A stretch of 64,000 bases of DNA from Pseudoxanthomonas wuyuanensis (GTDB taxonomy: Bacteria > Pseudomonadota > Gammaproteobacteria > Xanthomonadales > Xanthomonadaceae). Position numbers and translations under genes: made by a program. Shown one piece after another: positions 26,602 through 35,190 of this stretch. Positions within the stretch are counted from its first letter, which is position 1. Each line of letters starts with the position of its first letter. The stretch spans positions 1-64,000 of the forward strand of contig NZ_OCND01000010.1 of NCBI RefSeq assembly GCF_900215535.1, given 5' to 3'. Under the pieces are notes generated by a model. It did no database searches and was not told the DNA's origin. It saw only the letters and a list, made by a program, of their open reading frames with translations.

Positions 26602-26680
26602 CGAGTGGAAAGAAACGAGAAACGAGAGAAAGGCGGCTCAATCCCGGCACTCGTTCCTCGTTTCTCTTCACCCGTTACTC
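26596..26680. repeat. ACGAGT-type palindromic repeat (copy 2, after miaB)
   Basis: Two 31-bp arms (26596-26626 and 26650-26680) are complementary at 27 of 31 positions and enclose 23 bp. The left arm begins GAGTAACGAGTGG, so the last sense codon and the stop of miaB are part of it. It separates the convergent miaB and ABC permease genes and could act as a transcript-end hairpin for both. Confidence 0.85.
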
Positions 26681-26686
26681 GCTCTT

Positions 26687-27778
26687 TCAATCCAACCGCT
26701 TGCGGAAGCGCGAGATCGCCAACGTCATCATCGCCACGGTGAACGCCAACAGGGCCAGCACATCGACCCAGAGTTCCCACAGGCTGGCACCGCGCAGCAT
26801 CACGCCGCGGATCAGGCGCAGGAAATGGGTCAACGGCAGCACTTCGGCCAGCCATTGCACCGGCCTGGGCATGCCGGCGAACGGGAACATGAAACCCGAC
26901 AGCAGGATCGACGGCAGGAAGATGAAGAACGTCATCTGCATGGCCTGAAACTGCGACTGCGCGCGGGTGGAGATCAACAGACCCAGGGTCAGGTTGGCGA
27001 CGATCAGCAGCATCGCCGCGATATAGACGTGCAATACGCTGCCGTTGAGCGGCACCTGGAACAGCCATAGTCCCAGCGCCAGCACCACGCTGGTCTGGAC
27101 AAGGCCGATGGCGACATACGGCAGCACCTTGCCGATCATCAGTTCGGCGCTGCTGACCGGGGTGGCGATCAGCAATTCCATGTTGCCGCGTTCGCGCTCG
27201 CGCACGATCGCCACGCCGGTGAACAGCACCATCGTCATGGTCAGGATCACGCCAATCAGGCCGGGCACGATGTTGACCGCCGAACGGCGCTCCGGGTTGT
27301 AGAACGCGACCACGCTGATCGCCCGTTCGATCGCGGGTCCCGTGCGGACTGGGGCATCCAGCGGCATCTGCGCCAGTTGCGCAGCGGCGCTCTGCACCGC
27401 ATTGTCGCTGCCGTCGACCAGAATCTGCACGCGTTCGCGGCCTTCTATGCGGCGGCGTTCGAAATCCGGCGGAATCACGATGCCGATGCTGATCTCGCCG
27501 CGCCGCATCGCTTCCATCAGCTGCTGCGGTGTCTCGGCCGCCAGCGTGGGCGTGACCACGGTGGTGGCGACGATATCCATCACCAGCGCGCGCGAGCCGG
27601 CGGTGTTGGCCTGGTCCGCGATCCCGGCGGTCAGATCGCGCAGGTTGGTGTTGATGGCGTAGCCGAACAGCAGCAGCTGCATCACCGGAATGGCGACGAT
27701 CATCGCCAGGGTGATGCGGTCGCGGCGCATCTGCCGCAGTTCCTTGACCATCACCGCCTGCAGGCGCCGCCAGTTCAT
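26687..27778 (-). CDS. ABC-2 type transporter permease (YbhR/YbhS-like)
   Basis: A 363-residue membrane protein. One N-terminal transmembrane helix (LAMIVAIPVMQLLLFGYAI) is followed by a large periplasmic loop and a C-terminal ABC-2 block of about five helices with the motif ERERGNMELLIATPVSSAELMIGK. This layout is that of YbhS/YhhJ exporters. The start overlaps the ATPase stop by ATGA. It is the last gene of the TetR-HlyD-ABC operon and the only permease, so a homodimer is expected. Confidence 0.9.
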   Translation of the reverse strand: MNWRRLQAVMVKELRQMRRDRITLAMIVAIPVMQLLLFGYAINTNLRDLTAGIADQANTAGSRALVMDIVATTVVTPTLAAETPQQLMEAMRRGEISIGIVIPPDFERRRIEGRERVQILVDGSDNAVQSAAAQLAQMPLDAPVRTGPAIERAISVVAFYNPERRSAVNIVPGLIGVILTMTMVLFTGVAIVRERERGNMELLIATPVSSAELMIGKVLPYVAIGLVQTSVVLALGLWLFQVPLNGSVLHVYIAAMLLIVANLTLGLLISTRAQSQFQAMQMTFFIFLPSILLSGFMFPFAGMPRPVQWLAEVLPLTHFLRLIRGVMLRGASLWELWVDVLALLAFTVAMMTLAISRFRKRLD

Positions 27779-28728
27779 GCCGCCGCCTCGCGCGCGGGCT
27801 GGCCGCGAGTGGCGGCGACGAACACGTCTTCCAGGTTCGGCTGCGACGGCGTTACTTCGGCGGCCACGCCGGCCTGCCTGAGCGTGGCTTCGACGCCGGC
27901 CTGATCGCCGCCGTCCTGGTCCAACAGCACGCGCAGTGTATTGCCGATCTGCGCCACGCTGATGACCCCGGGCGCCCCCAGCAACGCCTTCTGCGCCTGC
28001 CGCGGTTGCGCGGCGTCCACCGTCAGGCTGCGTCCGGCCAGTTCGCCGGTCAGCGCGTCCGGGGTGCCATCGGCCACCAGCACGCCGCGGTCGAGAATGG
28101 CGATGCGGTGGCAACGCTCGGCTTCATCCATGTAGTGGGTCGAGACCAGAATGGTGGTGCCGGCATCGGCCAGTTCGAACAGTTTCTCCCAGAAATCGCG
28201 CCGCGATTCCGGATCCACCGCGCTGGTGGGCTCGTCCAGAAACAGCAGCTCGGGCTGGTGGATGACCGCGCCGGCCAGCGCCAGGCGCTGCTTCTGTCCG
28301 CCGCTCATCGTGCCGGCCAGCTGTTTCTGCCGGTCCTGGAAGTGGTATTGCTGCAGCAGTTCGTCGATCCGCTGCGCGGCCGCGCGTTTGGACAGGTTCT
28401 GCACCGCGGCCAGGAATTCCAGATTCTCGCGCACGCTCAAATCCTCGAACAGCGAGAACTTCTGGGTCATGTAGCCGATGCGGGTACGCAACTGCTCGGC
28501 CTGCTGCGGAATGCGCAGGCCCAGCACTTCGATGTCACCGGCGCTGGGGGTCAGCAATCCGCACAGCATGCGGATGGTGGTCGACTTGCCGGAACCGTTG
28601 GGGCCCAGGAAGCCATACACATGCTGGCGCGGCACCTGCAGTTCGACATTGTCGACCGCGACCAGATTGCCGAAGCGCTTGGTCAGGCCATGCGCGCGGA
28701 TGGCGACGTCGGCGGCGTTCTCATTCAC
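27775..28728 (-). CDS. ABC exporter ATP-binding protein
   Basis: A 317-residue ATPase with Walker A GPNGSGKST, the signature MSGGQKQRLALAGA, Walker B LLFLDEPTSAVD and the switch His in STHYMDEAE, followed by a regulatory C-terminal domain. It has one nucleotide-binding domain, unlike the fused two-domain YbhF of E. coli. The GTG start at 28728 overlaps the HlyD gene end by 8 bp. It energises export by the following permease. Confidence 0.92.
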   Translation of the reverse strand: MNENAADVAIRAHGLTKRFGNLVAVDNVELQVPRQHVYGFLGPNGSGKSTTIRMLCGLLTPSAGDIEVLGLRIPQQAEQLRTRIGYMTQKFSLFEDLSVRENLEFLAAVQNLSKRAAAQRIDELLQQYHFQDRQKQLAGTMSGGQKQRLALAGAVIHQPELLFLDEPTSAVDPESRRDFWEKLFELADAGTTILVSTHYMDEAERCHRIAILDRGVLVADGTPDALTGELAGRSLTVDAAQPRQAQKALLGAPGVISVAQIGNTLRVLLDQDGGDQAGVEATLRQAGVAAEVTPSQPNLEDVFVAATRGQPAREAAA

Positions 28729-29692
28729 GTTCTGCCGCCTTGTCGAATTCCACCCGCACCGGAAACCCCGCCGGCAGATCGGCCGCCTCCGCACCCAGGC
28801 TGACTTCGGCCAGGTAACTCAGCCGGGCCGCATCCTTGCCGGTCAGCGCGTAGTAGGGAGTGAAGCCGGGTTCGCTGCGGATCATGCGTATGCGCCCGGG
28901 ATAAGGCCGCTCGCGCCCGTCCACATGCACCTGCACCGCATCGCCGACCTGGACGCCGGCGCGCAGCGGTTCGGGTACGTAGATGCGCGCATACGGCGCC
29001 TCGCCAACCAGCAGTATCGCCAGCGGCGCCCCGACCGGTGCCTGGTCGCCCAGTTTGTACGGCAGGCTGTCGACGCGGCCGGCGCGCGGCGCCACCACGT
29101 TGAGTTTCTCCAGCGTCACCGTCTGCACGTCCGCCTGCGCCTGCGCGGCGGCCAGCGCCGATTCTCCCTGCGCGATCTGTTCGCTACGGGTGCCGCGCTG
29201 CAGTTCCAGCAAGGCTTGCTGGGCGGCACGGACCTGCGCTTCGGCGTTGCCGGCGGCGGCGCGGGCGCGGTCGACCTCGGCCGCCGCCACCAGTTGCTGC
29301 CGGCCCAGCGGCTGCAGCCGCGCGTAATAGGCGCGCGCATCGCTTGCCTGCGCCTGCACCGCCGCCAGGTTGGCGCGCGCCTGCGCAATGGCCTCGCTGC
29401 GCGGCCCGGCCTGCAGCTCGTCCAGCATCGCGCGGGTCTGCTGGGCTTGCGCCTGGGCGGCGGCCAGTTGCGACCGGGTGCGGGTCAGTTCCAACTGCAG
29501 CAGCGGCGCGCCGGCCTCGACCCGCTGCCCTTCGCGCACGTCGATGCGGACGATTTTTTCCGCCACCGGCGCCGGCAGGCTGACCCGGTCCCATTCCAGC
29601 GTACCCAGCGCCTGCGGCGCGGACGGCCGGCAGCCGGCTGCCAGCAATGCCGCCATCACGGCAGCGGCGATGCGAATCTTGTTATTGCCCAT
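28721..29692 (-). CDS. HlyD-family membrane fusion lipoprotein (YbhG-like)
   Basis: A 323-residue periplasmic adaptor. A lipoprotein signal ends LLAAGC (Cys21). The lipoyl/barrel parts (PAPVAEKIVRIDVREGQRVEAGAPLLQLE and NVVAPRAGRVDSLPYKLGDQAPVGAPL) flank a long Ala/Gln-rich coiled coil (about 75-200). The start at 29692 overlaps the tetR end by 11 bp. It should link the ABC exporter to an outer-membrane channel that is not encoded here. Confidence 0.9.
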   Translation of the reverse strand: MGNNKIRIAAAVMAALLAAGCRPSAPQALGTLEWDRVSLPAPVAEKIVRIDVREGQRVEAGAPLLQLELTRTRSQLAAAQAQAQQTRAMLDELQAGPRSEAIAQARANLAAVQAQASDARAYYARLQPLGRQQLVAAAEVDRARAAAGNAEAQVRAAQQALLELQRGTRSEQIAQGESALAAAQAQADVQTVTLEKLNVVAPRAGRVDSLPYKLGDQAPVGAPLAILLVGEAPYARIYVPEPLRAGVQVGDAVQVHVDGRERPYPGRIRMIRSEPGFTPYYALTGKDAARLSYLAEVSLGAEAADLPAGFPVRVEFDKAAERE

Positions 29693-30386
29693 TTTCCAGC
29701 TCCAGTCCGCGGTCCAGCAACACCAGCGTGTGCCGGCGCAACGCATCGAAATCGACTTCCTGCGCACCGAACAGCGCGCGCCAGATCGGTGCGCTGGCCA
29801 GCGGGAAGAACGTCAGCCCGACCAGCGAGACCATCAGCAACCGCGGGTCCAGATCCGGGTTGAGCTTGCCGTGCCGCTGCGCCTCGGCGAAGCGTGCGGC
29901 CATCATCTTCGGCACCAGCGGGCCGACCTGGTGCAGCAGCACATCGCGCAGTGCGCCGCCCTCGCACAGCACTTCGCGCACCCATAGCGCCGGCAACCAC
30001 GGGTGACGCGCGACGATGCCGCCGACGCCGTGCACGAAGCCCGCCACCAGCGCCGCGACATCGTCGCCCGCCTGCGCCAGCGGCTCGCGCAGTTGCACGA
30101 TGACCGGCAGCAGCTTTTCCGCCACCACCGCCTGCTGCAATTGCGCCTTGTCGCCGAAGTAGTAATGCACCAGCGCCGGCGTCACCTTTGCCTCGGCGGC
30201 GATGTCGCGCAGCGACGTGGCGGCGATGCCCTGGCGGGCGAAGCAGGCCAGGGCCGCATCAAGCAACTGCGCGCGCAGGTCGGCGACGTCGGCCGTTGGC
30301 CTGCGGCCGCGGGTACGCCGGGATTCCGCCGCCGGTTGGCCGGCGCGCGCGGACTTGGCTTTTTTTGGGGGGCGGGGATTCGACAT
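29682..30386 (-). CDS. TetR/AcrR-family transcriptional regulator (CecR-like)
   Basis: A 234-residue repressor. A basic Ala/Arg-rich N-terminal extension (about 1-34) precedes the helix-turn-helix domain (LLDAALACFARQGIAATSLRDIAAEAKVTPALVHYYFGDKAQL). The C-terminal ligand domain resembles that of CecR (YbiH), the regulator of ybhGFSR in E. coli, which has the same gene order. It likely represses its own operon from the AT-rich region just upstream. No ribosome binding site is visible before the ATG. Confidence 0.88.
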   Translation of the reverse strand: MSNPRPPKKAKSARAGQPAAESRRTRGRRPTADVADLRAQLLDAALACFARQGIAATSLRDIAAEAKVTPALVHYYFGDKAQLQQAVVAEKLLPVIVQLREPLAQAGDDVAALVAGFVHGVGGIVARHPWLPALWVREVLCEGGALRDVLLHQVGPLVPKMMAARFAEAQRHGKLNPDLDPRLLMVSLVGLTFFPLASAPIWRALFGAQEVDFDALRRHTLVLLDRGLELENGQ

Positions 30387-30416
30387 GGCTCTATTTAAAT
30401 TTATAATTAATTGAAT
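30387..30416 (-). promoter_or_regulatory. AT-rich promoter/operator region of the TetR-ABC operon
   Basis: About 26 bp of almost pure A/T lie directly before tetR, in DNA of otherwise very high GC. On the minus strand TTGCAA is followed after 17 nt by TTAAAT, which lies only a few bases from the ATG, so a leaderless or nearly leaderless transcript is possible. ATTTAAAT and AATTAATT are small dyads that could bind the repressor. Confidence 0.4.
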
Positions 30417-30534
30417 TGCAAGCCCGGCCGGCCGCGGCGTCCCGGCTGGCCGTTTGCGGGCCGGCGCGCTACCCTTGCCGGCCCCTGTTCATTGCGCTTC
30501 CAGGACGGCCGCCATCCCCCAGGACGCCCCCAGC

Positions 30535-30834
30535 TTGTGGGTTTTCGTGCTCGAAGCCCGGCCGCTGCCGGAAACGGCGGAGTTCGCCGAGTTCGGCGGC
30601 GCCTTCGTGCTGTGCTACCAGATGCCCGGGCTGGCCGAAGACCCGATCCGCCACGCCAGCGAGTTCCTGCGCCAGGCCGGCTGGCAGGTCGTCGGCGTGC
30701 AGGAGGAACCGGCCCGGATCGGCCGCGAAGAAGCGCCGGAACCGGAGCATTTCGACCAGGCCCTGATCGACGATGAAGCCTACGTCTTCCACCAGTGGCG
30801 GGTGGAAGACAACGACGACGAAACCCGACATTGA
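30535..30834 (+). CDS. Conserved-looking hypothetical protein upstream of phoH
   Basis: About 99 residues, acidic, with no signal or membrane segment. The readable core is FVLEARPLPETAEFAEFGGA and ASEFLRQAGWQVVGVQEEP, a compact alpha/beta-looking pattern, ending in an acidic tail. The start is uncertain: TTG at 30535 has AGGA about 10 nt ahead, GTG at 30547 would be shorter, and a TTG at 30454 longer. The stop lies 10 bp before the phoH ATG, which suggests cotranscription. I do not recognise the family. Confidence 0.55.
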   Translation: MWVFVLEARPLPETAEFAEFGGAFVLCYQMPGLAEDPIRHASEFLRQAGWQVVGVQEEPARIGREEAPEPEHFDQALIDDEAYVFHQWRVEDNDDETRH

Positions 30835-30844
30835 AGACCGCAAC

Positions 30845-31831
30845 ATGACTGCCCTCAGCCGACGCGAATTCACCCTGGACCCGGACGATGCCGAGCGGCT
30901 GGCCAACCTGAGCGGGCCGTTCGATGCGCACCTGCGCCAGATCGAACTGCGGCTGGGCGTGGAAATCGCCAACCGCGGCAGCGTGTTCCGGGTCAGCGGA
31001 CCGCAAAAGGCCGCGCTGGCCACGGAAAAGCTGTTGCGTGCGCTGTACGCCGAAGCTGCCGACACCACCTTCGACGACTCCGCCATCCATCTGCGGCTGA
31101 ACCAGGCCAATGTCGACCACATCGCCACCGGCGGCTTCGAGCCGCAGGAAGTGGCCATCAAGGTCAAACGCGGCACCGTGCGCGGGCGCGGCCCCAACCA
31201 GGCCGGCTACCTGCACGCCATCGCCACCCACGACATCAATTTCGGCATCGGCCCGGCCGGCACCGGCAAGACCTTCCTGGCCGTGGCCAGCGCGGTCGAG
31301 GCGCTGAACGAATCGCGCGTGCAGCGGCTGGTGCTGGTGCGCCCGGCGGTGGAAGCCGGCGAGAAGCTCGGCTTCCTGCCCGGCGATCTGAGCCAGAAGG
31401 TCGACCCCTATCTGCGCCCGCTGTACGACGCGCTCTACGAAATGCTGGGCGTGGAGAAGGTGATCAAGCTGCTGGAAAAGAACGTGATCGAAATCGCGCC
31501 GCTGGCCTACATGCGCGGACGCACGCTTAACGACGCCTTCGTCATTCTTGACGAGGCCCAGAACACCAGCATCGAGCAGATGAAGATGTTCCTGACCCGG
31601 ATAGGCTACGGCAGCACCGCCGTGGTCACCGGCGACATGACCCAGATCGACCTGCCCCGCCACCAGAAGTCCGGCCTGAAGGATGCGCTGGAGGTGCTGC
31701 GCGGCGTGGAAGGAATTTCCTTTACCTTCTTCACCAGCCGCGATGTGGTGCGGCACCCGCTGGTGGCGCGCATCGTCCAGGCTTACGATGCCCGCGACGA
31801 CAAGGACGCGCAAACCGGGCCGGCCGCATGA
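30845..31831 (+). CDS. ybeZ: PhoH-like ATPase (YbeZ)
   Basis: A 328-residue cytosolic ATPase. Residues 1-100 form a KH-like N-terminal part, then comes the PhoH domain with Walker [22 protein letters not shown], Walker B VILDEAQN and [10 protein letters not shown]. The protein works with YbeY in rRNA processing in several bacteria. The start at 30845 has GAAGA upstream. The cluster ybeZ-ybeY-corC follows the widespread gammaproteobacterial order. Confidence 0.93.
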   Translation: MTALSRREFTLDPDDAERLANLSGPFDAHLRQIELRLGVEIANRGSVFRVSGPQKAALATEKLLRALYAEAADTTFDDSAIHLRLNQANVDHIATGGFEPQEVAIKVKRGTVRGRGPNQAGYLHAIATHDINFGIGPAGTGKTFLAVASAVEALNESRVQRLVLVRPAVEAGEKLGFLPGDLSQKVDPYLRPLYDALYEMLGVEKVIKLLEKNVIEIAPLAYMRGRTLNDAFVILDEAQNTSIEQMKMFLTRIGYGSTAVVTGDMTQIDLPRHQKSGLKDALEVLRGVEGISFTFFTSRDVVRHPLVARIVQAYDARDDKDAQTGPAA

Positions 31832-31847
31832 CAGCGAAACCAGCGCC

Positions 31848-31919
31848 GGGGAACGAGGAACGAAAGATGCAAGCCGTCGCCGCCCGACCTACACTCGTCC
31901 CTCATTCCTCCCCGCTCGT
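31848..31919. repeat. ACGAGT-type palindromic repeat (copy 3, ybeZ-ybeY gap)
   Basis: GGGGAACGAGGAACGAAAG (31848-31866) pairs imperfectly with ACTCGTCCCTCATTCCTCC (from 31893). It fills most of the 100 bp between two genes that are normally cotranscribed. Confidence 0.6.
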
Positions 31920-31931
31920 GTCTGCCTTCCC

Positions 31932-32420
31932 ATGACCCAGGGCCCCGTCCACCTCGAAGTCTCCGTCAGCTACGCGCTGCCGCGCGCGGGCATTCCGTCG
32001 GCGGTGAGTTTCCGCCGCTGGGTGGCGGCGGCCTTGAACGGCCGCATCCGCGAAGCCGATCTGGCCATCCGCATCGTCGACAGCAAGGAAGGCCGTGCGC
32101 TCAACCGCCATTACCGCGGCAAGGACTACGCCACCAACGTGCTGAGTTTCCCGGCCGAGATGGCCGATGGCGTCAAGCTGCCCAAGGGCGTGAAGATGCC
32201 GCTGCTGGGCGATCTGGTCATCTGCGCGCCGGTGGTGGCGCGCGAAGCCAAGGAACAGAAAAAACCGCTGGCCGCCCATTACGCGCACCTGACCGTGCAC
32301 GGCGCCCTGCACCTGCTTGGCTGGAACCACGAAGACGACAAGGAAGCCGAGTGCATGGAGCAACTTGAACGCGAAATCCTGGCCGAACTGGGCATTGCCG
32401 ACCCCTACGCCGACGAGTGA
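31932..32420 (+). CDS. ybeY: Endoribonuclease YbeY (rRNA maturation factor)
   Basis: A 162-residue zinc-dependent enzyme for 16S rRNA 3'-end maturation and ribosome quality control. The metal motif is [11 protein letters not shown] (three His, for the usual HGxLHLxGYDH), preceded by [18 protein letters not shown] and [12 protein letters not shown]. It has a slightly longer middle loop ([15 protein letters not shown]) than E. coli YbeY. The start at 31932 fits homology; longer frames upstream run through the repeat. Confidence 0.94.
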   Translation: MTQGPVHLEVSVSYALPRAGIPSAVSFRRWVAAALNGRIREADLAIRIVDSKEGRALNRHYRGKDYATNVLSFPAEMADGVKLPKGVKMPLLGDLVICAPVVAREAKEQKKPLAAHYAHLTVHGALHLLGWNHEDDKEAECMEQLEREILAELGIADPYADE

Positions 32421-32424
32421 CCGT

Positions 32425-33012
32425 ATGCCGCGAACGATTTTTGCTGCGCTGCTGGCAGCGCTGTTTCCACTGGGTGCGGCCGCGCAGGACGCCGAACCGT
32501 CGCCTTTCGACCCGCGCAGCGTCGATCTGCCGGCATTGATTGCCTGCCGCGACACGCCTGAAAACTTCATGGCCCTGGCCATCGCGCTGCAGGATCCGCT
32601 CAATGCGGTGTCGCTGGGCTGGCGGCCGCTGCCGCAGACCAACATGTTCCTGAGCGAATACGCGCTGACCGCGCCGATCGAGGTCTTCGGCCACCGCAGC
32701 GCCCATATCGCCTTTGCCGGTTCCAGCGTGATGGCGATCCTGGATCTGCCCGATCCGCGTCCGCTGGCGAAGGAGCTGGACCTGGAAACGGCCATCGACA
32801 CGCCCGAGAAGGCGATGTTCGGCAAGGAGCTGGTGAGCGAGGAAATCCGCGACCCGACCAGCGGCCTGGTGCTGATCCGCTCACTGGTGCTCAACGTGTC
32901 CAATGTCACTTCGCACCCGGGCAAGACCCTGGTCGGCTGCACCTACAGCATTGATCCGGAAGAGGAAAACCTGGACGAACCGGAACCGCAAGCGGCCATC
33001 GAAGCGGAATAA
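32425..33012 (+). CDS. Secreted hypothetical protein between ybeY and corC
   Basis: A 195-residue protein. A signal peptide (1-20, ending GAAAQ) precedes a mature part with cysteines in LIACRDTPENF and LVGCTYSID that may pair. The pattern of short beta strands (HIAFAGSSVMAILDL, LVLIRSLVLNVSNV) suggests a small periplasmic fold, with an acidic tail. It lies 4 bp after ybeY and 85 bp before corC and is probably cotranscribed. I do not recognise the family. Confidence 0.7.
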   Translation: MPRTIFAALLAALFPLGAAAQDAEPSPFDPRSVDLPALIACRDTPENFMALAIALQDPLNAVSLGWRPLPQTNMFLSEYALTAPIEVFGHRSAHIAFAGSSVMAILDLPDPRPLAKELDLETAIDTPEKAMFGKELVSEEIRDPTSGLVLIRSLVLNVSNVTSHPGKTLVGCTYSIDPEEENLDEPEPQAAIEAE

Positions 33013-33097
33013 AAGGACCGCAGCAAACGCCGAAACCGCTGCCTGAGCCTGCTAGACTTCATCCGTCGCCCGCGCCGCGGGTGCCTGCCTACCCGAA

Positions 33098-33970
33098 ATG
33101 CCAGAAGACGACAGTACCTACGCGCCGGAACATCCGGAGAAGCATCCGGAAAAACGGCGCAGCTGGCTGGACCGCCTGAGTTCGGCCTTTTCCGGCGAAC
33201 CTACCTCGCGCGACGAACTGATCGCGCTGCTGCGCGATGCGCAGAGCGACGGCCTGATCGCCAGCGACACCCTGCGGATGATGGAAGGGGCGATCGCCGT
33301 ATCCGAATTGACCGTGGGCGATGTGATGATTCCGCGCGCGCAGATGGTGTCGTTGCCGGTGCAGGCGAAGTTCCTCGACCTGATGAAACAGGTGGTGGAA
33401 TCGGGCCACTCGCGTTTTCCGGTACACGGCGACGACAAGGACGAGATCCTGGGTATCCTGCTGGCCAAGGACCTGCTGCGCGGCGTGGTCGCCGACAACG
33501 GCCCTGGCAGCATCCATGAGTTGCTGCGGCCGGCAGTGCTGATCCCCGAGTCGAAGAAGCTCAACGTGCTGCTGAAGGAATTCCGCCTTTCGCGCAACCA
33601 CATGGCGATCGTGGTGGACGAATACGGCGGCGTCGCCGGACTGGTCACCATCGAGGACGTGCTGGAGCAGATCGTCGGCGAAATCGACGACGAGCACGAC
33701 GAGGCCGAGGACGAGGCCAACCTGATCCTGGCCCAGGCCGATGGCCAGTACGTGGTCGATGCGCTGACGCCCATCGACGATTTCAACGAAACCTTCGGTG
33801 CGGATTTCCCGGATGACGAATACGACACCGTCGGCGGCCTGGTCACCGCCGCCATCGGCCACCTGCCGGAAACCGGCGAGGAACTCACCCTGGGTCGTTT
33901 CGCCTTCCGCGTGGCCAAGGCCGATGCGCGCAGGGTGCACGCGTTCCACGTTGGCGTGCTGTCCGATTAG
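33098..33970 (+). CDS. corC: CorC/HlyC-family CBS-domain protein (YbeX)
   Basis: A 290-residue cytosolic protein with a CBS pair (about 75-200, VGDVMIPRAQMVSLP and MAIVVDEYGGVAGLVTIEDVLEQIVGEI) followed by a CorC_HlyC C-terminal domain (YVVDALTPIDDFNETFG). It is linked to magnesium homeostasis and, through its neighbours, to ribosome assembly. A corA gene lies 3.5 kb downstream. The start at 33098 gives the usual length. Confidence 0.93.
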   Translation: MPEDDSTYAPEHPEKHPEKRRSWLDRLSSAFSGEPTSRDELIALLRDAQSDGLIASDTLRMMEGAIAVSELTVGDVMIPRAQMVSLPVQAKFLDLMKQVVESGHSRFPVHGDDKDEILGILLAKDLLRGVVADNGPGSIHELLRPAVLIPESKKLNVLLKEFRLSRNHMAIVVDEYGGVAGLVTIEDVLEQIVGEIDDEHDEAEDEANLILAQADGQYVVDALTPIDDFNETFGADFPDDEYDTVGGLVTAAIGHLPETGEELTLGRFAFRVAKADARRVHAFHVGVLSD

Positions 33971-33971
33971 C

Positions 33972-35150
33972 ATGCCGCTCCGGTCGTTGCTGCTGGCGCT
34001 GCTGTGGCTGTGCGCGTTCGCCGCCGGCGCCGCGCCGCGCATCGGCGTGGCGACGATGGCGCCGGGCGAGATCTTCTTCGAGCGATTCGGCCACAACGCC
34101 ATCGTCGTGGCGGATCCGGCCAGCGGCCAGGCCACTTCCTACAATTTCGGCTTCTTCGATCCGGAAGAGCCCGATTTCGTCGGCCGCTTCGCCCGCGGAC
34201 AGATGATGTACTACCTGGTCGCGCTGCCGCTGGAGCAGGATCTGGCGCATTATCGCGACACCGGCCGCGGCGTCACCCTGCAATGGCTGGATCTGGCGCC
34301 GCAGCAAGCTCAGGCGCTGGCCGATGCGCTGGCCGAGCGCGCCAGGCCCGAGAACGCCCGCTACCGCTACGACTATTTCACCGACAACTGCTCCACCCAG
34401 GTGCGCGATGCGCTGGACGCGGCGCTGGGCGGGGCGCTGCGCTCGCAACTGGCCGGGCGCTCGCGCGGCAACACCTTCCGCAGCGAAGCCGTCCGCCTGG
34501 CCTCGCCGGCGCTGTGGATGTGGCTGGGCTTCGACATCGGCCTGGGGCCCTACGCCGACCATCCGATGTCGCGCTGGGAAGAAGCCTACGTACCGATGCG
34601 GCTGGCCGACAGCCTGGCCGAAGTCCGCAACAGCGCCGGCCGGCCGCTGGTGCAATCGCAAGTGGAACTGCTGCCGCACCGCGCCGCGCCGGAACCGCCC
34701 GAGGCGCCGCGCCGCTGGCTGCCGTGGTTGATTGCCGGCGTGCTGGTGGCGGTTGCCGTAGCCGCGCTGGGGCGCCATCATCCGCGCGCAATCGCTGCGC
34801 TGGCGTTGCCGCTGTGGCTGCTGTGCGGTATCGCCGGCGCGCTGTTGGCGTACCTGTGGGGTTTCACCGAACACCAAGCCGCCTGGGCCAACCGCAACCT
34901 GCTGTTGTTCAACCCGCTGTGCCTGTTGCTGATTCCCGGCGCAATAGCCGTGTTGCGCCGCGGCATGCTGCCGCGTTGGAACGGATGGCTGCTGGGCCTG
35001 ATCGCCGCCGGCGCGATGGCCGCATGGATACTGCACTGGCTGCCGTTGCGGCCGCAGTACAACCAGACCTGGGTCGCGCTGCTGTTGCCGATCCATCTGG
35101 CGCTTGCATACGTATTCATGCCCAGACGCTTGTCCCACCGCAAACGCTGA
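33972..35150 (+). CDS. DUF4105 (Lnb-type) membrane protein, candidate lipoprotein N-acyltransferase
   Basis: A 392-residue protein that starts 1 bp after the corC stop. A signal or anchor (1-20) is followed by a periplasmic DUF4105 domain (about 22-248) and five C-terminal transmembrane segments (about 250-267, 274-298, 309-329, 338-358 and 366-384). Within the domain His41 (ERFGHNAIV) and Cys140 (YFTDNCSTQVRD) are the likely catalytic pair of this papain-like family. DUF4105 is the domain of Lnb, described in Bacteroides as an N-acyltransferase that completes triacyl lipoproteins. In many gammaproteobacteria the gene after corC is lnt, which does that job. The function is therefore suggested by family and position, not shown. 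Confidence 0.8.
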   Translation: MPLRSLLLALLWLCAFAAGAAPRIGVATMAPGEIFFERFGHNAIVVADPASGQATSYNFGFFDPEEPDFVGRFARGQMMYYLVALPLEQDLAHYRDTGRGVTLQWLDLAPQQAQALADALAERARPENARYRYDYFTDNCSTQVRDALDAALGGALRSQLAGRSRGNTFRSEAVRLASPALWMWLGFDIGLGPYADHPMSRWEEAYVPMRLADSLAEVRNSAGRPLVQSQVELLPHRAAPEPPEAPRRWLPWLIAGVLVAVAVAALGRHHPRAIAALALPLWLLCGIAGALLAYLWGFTEHQAAWANRNLLLFNPLCLLLIPGAIAVLRRGMLPRWNGWLLGLIAAGAMAAWILHWLPLRPQYNQTWVALLLPIHLALAYVFMPRRLSHRKR

Positions 35151-35190
35151 CGCAGGATGCGGCCTCCGCCGCTCTGTGCCGAAAGCCCGC

